Shown here: piece by piece, positions 60,572-64,000 of the stretch
Numbering within the stretch: position 1 is the first letter of the stretch
How the letters are laid out: every line of letters starts with the position of its first letter
Notes under the pieces: model-generated
Seen by the model: only the letters and a program-made list of their open reading frames with translations
The model's database searches: none
What the model was told of the DNA's origin: nothing
Assembly (NCBI GenBank): GCA_946699065.1
Contig: CAMPDV010001234.1
Coordinates: 61,894 to 125,893 of the forward strand
Source of the DNA: Loxodes magnus
Lineage: Eukaryota > Ciliophora > Karyorelictea > Loxodida > Loxodidae
Direction of reading: 5' to 3'
DNA: 64,000 bases
Made by a program: the position numbers and the translations under genes

Positions 60572-60975
60572 ATAGGATAAATAATATCTAAATGCTGCGG
60601 ATGAATTTTTAATAAAAAGAAAAATGCTGATGAAGCTTAAGAAAGAAGCTAGAGTAATCTTTAAAGACAAGTAATATTTTTTAAAATACAAGAAAGCGAG
60701 CCTCTACTAAGAGAAAAAGCGAATGATAAGATATCAATGTGAAAAATTGGATTTAATAACCTAGGAAATACCTGTTGGAGGAATTCTGGATTGTAATGTC
60801 TTTTACACACATCTCCTTTATTTAAATATTTTCTTTCTGAGGATTGAAAATAAAATCTTAATGCAAACAATAAATTTGGAACTGAAGGTGCTATGACTAA
60901 AGAATTCGCTATATTGTAAACGAAATATCGAAAAATACACAAGGATTTTTTGATCCTTCAACTTTTAGATCAAAG
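60572..60975 (+). pseudogene. USP pseudogene, cut off by gag element G8
   Basis: The start codon has become ATA, but Gly and a downstream Cys-Cys-Gly are kept as in USP-1. The Cys box is Gly-Asn-Thr-Cys-Trp-Arg-Asn-Ser. A TGA sits at the same Trp position as in USP-1. A one-base deletion follows Lys-Glu-Phe-Ala. Homology stops abruptly at about 60975, where the 3' end of G8 copy c begins. Confidence 0.8.
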
Positions 60976-61440
60976 ATAAAAAAGTTAAAAGTTCAAAAGC
61001 TTTGTTAAAGCCTTAGTAGTCAGCCGTCTGACCTATTCTATCAGCTTGTCTCCTCTTGAATTTCTACTAGGCTTAGTTAGGCGATGTAGCACTTCATTAG
61101 TGCACCATCCTTTAATATTCTGAATAGTTTTCATCTTGCATGTAGTCCTAATTATTTCTCCAAGGATTAAGATTTGAATTAAAGAATTTTTTCTATAAAT
61201 GTTTCCGCTTTATGTTGGATATATCCTAAATAGTTTTCTAAAAATATATTATTTATTCTTTCTATAAATTTCGCTTAGTTAGTAGCAGTATTTTCATTGG
61301 TGTTATTGCACACGTAGCATTTTATTCTTCTTTAAAACTATTATTCCTGTAACACTTACTTAATTTAAATTTTCTAGTTATTTTAAAATAACGTTTACTG
61401 CTTATTTTAATTTGAGGCTTCATTTTCTATTTATTAGCTT
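60976..61440 (-). mobile_element. Gag-like element G8, copy c, 5'-truncated
   Basis: Matches the 3' half of G8 (through Glu-Asn-Glu-Ala-Ser, then Cys-Tyr-Val-Cys). It lacks four bases in the knuckle present in copies a and b, which changes the frame there. 5' truncation with an intact 3' end is usual for target-primed retroposition. The shared motif is at 61080-61112. Confidence 0.6.
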
Positions 61441-61880
61441 TGATTTATTTTTCTAATCCTTTTGAATATTATTCGGTTTGTTTGATATATTCTAATTCCC
61501 TTGAACAATGACATTTTATGATTTTTTGCTGTTTTATGCTGTTTATATTTTATCTTTAGATTAATTTTTTTTAATTTTTTATATTCTAAACAATATTTTA
61601 AGAGTTCTTGTAAACGTTTTTTTTTATTTTCTTTTTGATTATTCGTTATACCTTTTATATTATTTTCTATAGTTTTTAATTAGAATTTTAATATTATATC
61701 TCATTTTATTTATTTGCTTTATTTAATCTTTTAACTCCATTTTTTTTGTTCTTTTACTTAAACTTATATATCTTCTTTTTTCTAGTTCTGTGTCTAGGTT
61801 AGTAAATCAAGTTATTTTTTTTACTATTTTGATTCCAAGTTTTATTTTTATTGACTCTTTACTTGATTTTTTGGATTATC
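61419..61880 (-). CDS. Hypothetical Lys/Asn-rich - strand reading
   Basis: An open frame of about 150 codons with one or two Trp-like TGA codons. Includes Asp-Thr-Glu-Leu-Glu-Lys-Arg-Arg and a very basic middle. It merges at its end with the G8 copy. No family recognised; it could be a linker region of a lost gene. Confidence 0.25.
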
Positions 61881-63514
61881 AATCTATTATTAATTTTTTT
61901 TCCTAATTAACAATTTTTTGGTTCTTTTTAAAACTTTGCAATCCTTTTTTATTTAGCTATTACTAAATTTTCAGTTTTTTTCTACTTTTAAAATTATTAT
62001 TTTTACCTTCCTTATTATAAATTTACCGCCTAAGTAATTTCTTTAGTTTTTTTTTCGTTTAATTTTTTCCCCGAAATTTATTTGAAATTGAATTATAAAA
62101 TAATTAAAAAATAGTAATTTTGACAAGAAATATTGAAATAATTCTAAAATTTACTTTATGAAACTAAAGTTTACTACTTTTTAAATCAGTTAGAGTTAGG
62201 TACACTTTTTTCCCCTTTAGATTTAAATAAATGCTTGATCTTAAAACCTTTCTTGAATTTGAACTTTTTAAATCCTTTTTTCTTATTTTGATGCTAAAAA
62301 GATAGGGTTTTATTATTATTTGTATACTAGATGGAAAATACCTTTTCTTTTATGAATTTAAATTGAGTAAAAAGGAAAAAAATTACAAAATAAAAATTTT
62401 ATGTTAGACATTTTAAATAAATTAGTAGTAAATATTGACTTGAAATTGTAGAAATTATAATCAAGTTTATAAATAAAAAATAGACACTTATAATTTATTT
62501 TAGATTCCCATTTATAAAATAATTTTTACAAGATTCAAAATGAATTTTTAATTTTGAAGATTATTAGGCTAAAAAAGTTAAATTAGTTATATTAGCAAAA
62601 TTAAATTTTTTAATTAATTAAATATAGAAAACAATAAAATAAGCATAAATTAATAAAAAATAAAAAAATTTACCTTTCTATAAAAAGAATGAAATTAATA
62701 TTAAAAATAATAACTTTTAAGGATATAAAATATATTAATATCATTCAATTTTTTAATCATTTTTTAGATAATAAGATAAATTTATTTATTTTGATACTTT
62801 TTTATTTTTAGTGTAAGAAAATAAAATTACTTTTAATTATCTTATTTATGATGTATAGTTGTGTTTTAGGAAGTGAAAATTTTAACCTTATTTTCTTTTA
62901 TATGGATTTTCTTAAAAAATTTTAAATAAATAGTGACTATCAAAAGTCTAAATTACTTATAAATATATGAAAAGGATTTTTCTAAGTAAAGAAGAGAAAT
63001 GAATACATGGTATTTAATAGTCCTTGAAAATGGAAAAAATAAATAGTAGAAGTCACATACTAAATTACGACTACAATCTCTTTAGAAAGGTATGAAAAGT
63101 GGCCAAACCACTATAATATTAAGAGATCTCTAACTTTTCCTTAACTGAAAAAATAAATTTCGAATAAATAAACTATAGTAATATCAAAAAGAGGGTAAGA
63201 CTTAAAAAGCACAATGAAAGACTTATGTTAATCAAAATAAATTTGTAAGAGTTGAATAAAATTAATATCACTGGAATGAGTTCTAAAAGTATTTTAACTA
63301 TATTACTAAAGTTAATTATAAATAAATCATTTAATTAAAATAAGTTTTTATTTGTAATCTCCCAACCATTTTTTAATTTTTATATTTCGAAATTAACAAA
63401 GTTAATAAAAAGTTAAATATTTTAAAAGCTAAATAAATAATAATTTTGCTAAGAAATAGTTTAAAATAATTTTACTTTATTTTTATTTTTCAAAAATAAA
63501 ATGGAAAATTTTAA
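61881..63514. other. AT-rich gap, no supported gene
   Basis: Long A- and T-rich stretches; nothing recognised on either strand. Confidence 0.4.
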
Positions 63515-64000
63515 ATGGGGGATTTATCTAGGAAGAGAAATGCAAGAAATTTAAGGCCTAAAGCAAAGGGGTCTGAATATAAAAGCCTCCATAGGTGTGC
63601 CACTCTCATATCCCACCACCTGAAAAGAGAAAAGAAAAATAGGTCTGAATTAATGAAAGTCCGCCAAAGAAATTAAAAAGCCATTGATTTAGCTACCAGA
63701 AATAAGACATTTTAAAGATGAAATAGATCATACCAACTTTAACGAAAAAACTATAAAAAAATATGGATCCAATTTAGATACTGGAACAAATCTGAAATTA
63801 ATTTTAAGAGTCTGAACATTATAAGTAGATAAAATGAATTAAAAGTAGAATTTGAGAATCACATTGAAGATCAAGAACCTCACTTCAGCGAACAATATAA
63901 AAACATCACAGAGCAACAAATGGAAAGAGACAGAGTTCAGACAATGGAAAACAATATCTTAGTATTTCAAGAACAAGGTGGAAAAAACAGAGCGAGGCAA
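63515..64000 (+). CDS. Partial hypothetical protein running off the right edge
   Basis: 162 codons are open from ATG 63515 to the end of the window, with one internal TGA (Gln-Arg-W-Asn-Arg). GC content rises here as in the other inserted elements. Basic N-terminus (Met-Gly-Asp-Leu-Ser-Arg-Lys-Arg), Ser-His-His-Leu-Lys-Arg, then an acidic, helical part (Glu-Asp-Gln-Glu-Pro-His). It may be the N-terminal part of another gag-like protein; the knuckle would lie outside the window. Confidence 0.45.

Noticed and set aside
9850..61330. Using the TGA in the G8 knuckle (His-Gln-TGA-Lys-Tyr-Cys) as main proof of UGA = Trp
   Set aside because: Copy c lacks four bases there and is open in a different frame, so which frame is original is uncertain. 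It is only supporting evidence.
1..64000. Bacterial or viral origin, tRNA, rRNA, telomeric repeats
   Set aside because: No ribosome binding sites or operons, no cloverleaf or rRNA core seen, and no C4A2/G4T2-type or similar terminal repeats. USP, TRIM and LINE features are eukaryotic.

Overview
The window is eukaryotic and almost certainly from a ciliate nucleus. It is strongly AT-rich and intron-poor. Read with the standard code it gives only short fragments; with TAA and TAG read as glutamine, long conserved proteins appear. In-frame TGA codons also occur, and many sit exactly where paralogues in this window have tryptophan (TGG), while the recognisable genes still end at TGA. That pattern (UAA/UAG = Gln, UGA = Trp and stop) is the karyorelict-type code (NCBI table 27, e.g. 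Loxodes), so a karyorelictid is my best guess. A table 6 ciliate with many decayed copies is the alternative. All translations below use Gln for TAA/TAG and Trp for internal TGA.

The backbone is a same-strand (+) cluster of ubiquitin-specific protease (USP, peptidase C19) genes: six full-length loci (813-2735, 13216-14376, 20814-22025, 28196-30676, 39222-42827, 50522-52633) and three relics (about 16430-16745, 32143-34250, 60572-60975). The catalytic domains are alike, but the N-termini differ: lipidation-type starts (Met-Gly with nearby Cys), long Gln/Lys/Glu linkers, an 18-residue repeat array, a 55-residue x10 repeat array, and in one case a RING + B-box + coiled-coil (TRIM) module. In that TRIM-USP the catalytic Cys is Asp, so it looks like an E3 ligase fused to a dead deubiquitinase.

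Between the USP genes lies a dense layer of retroelements. There are non-LTR (LINE) polymerase remnants on the - strand (about 10250-11950 and 22118-23800). There are many small elements, about 1 kb, that encode only a Gag-like protein with one CCHC zinc knuckle; two have clear target-site duplications. There is a SINE-like family of about 300 bp (8798-9106 and 36694-36984) with 22-bp and 15-bp target-site duplications, an empty site elsewhere in the window, and covarying hairpins. Several other repeat families (here A, B, C) have unrelated bodies but share a palindromic end motif of about 35 nt, which suggests a common mobilising machinery.

Two further small coiled-coil, Gln-rich gene families (here D and E) recur in the window, and several kilobase-scale segmental duplications differ by nested insertions, giving a readable insertion history. 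I see no rRNA, tRNA, CRISPR or telomeric repeats. Boundaries given as 'about' were read by eye.
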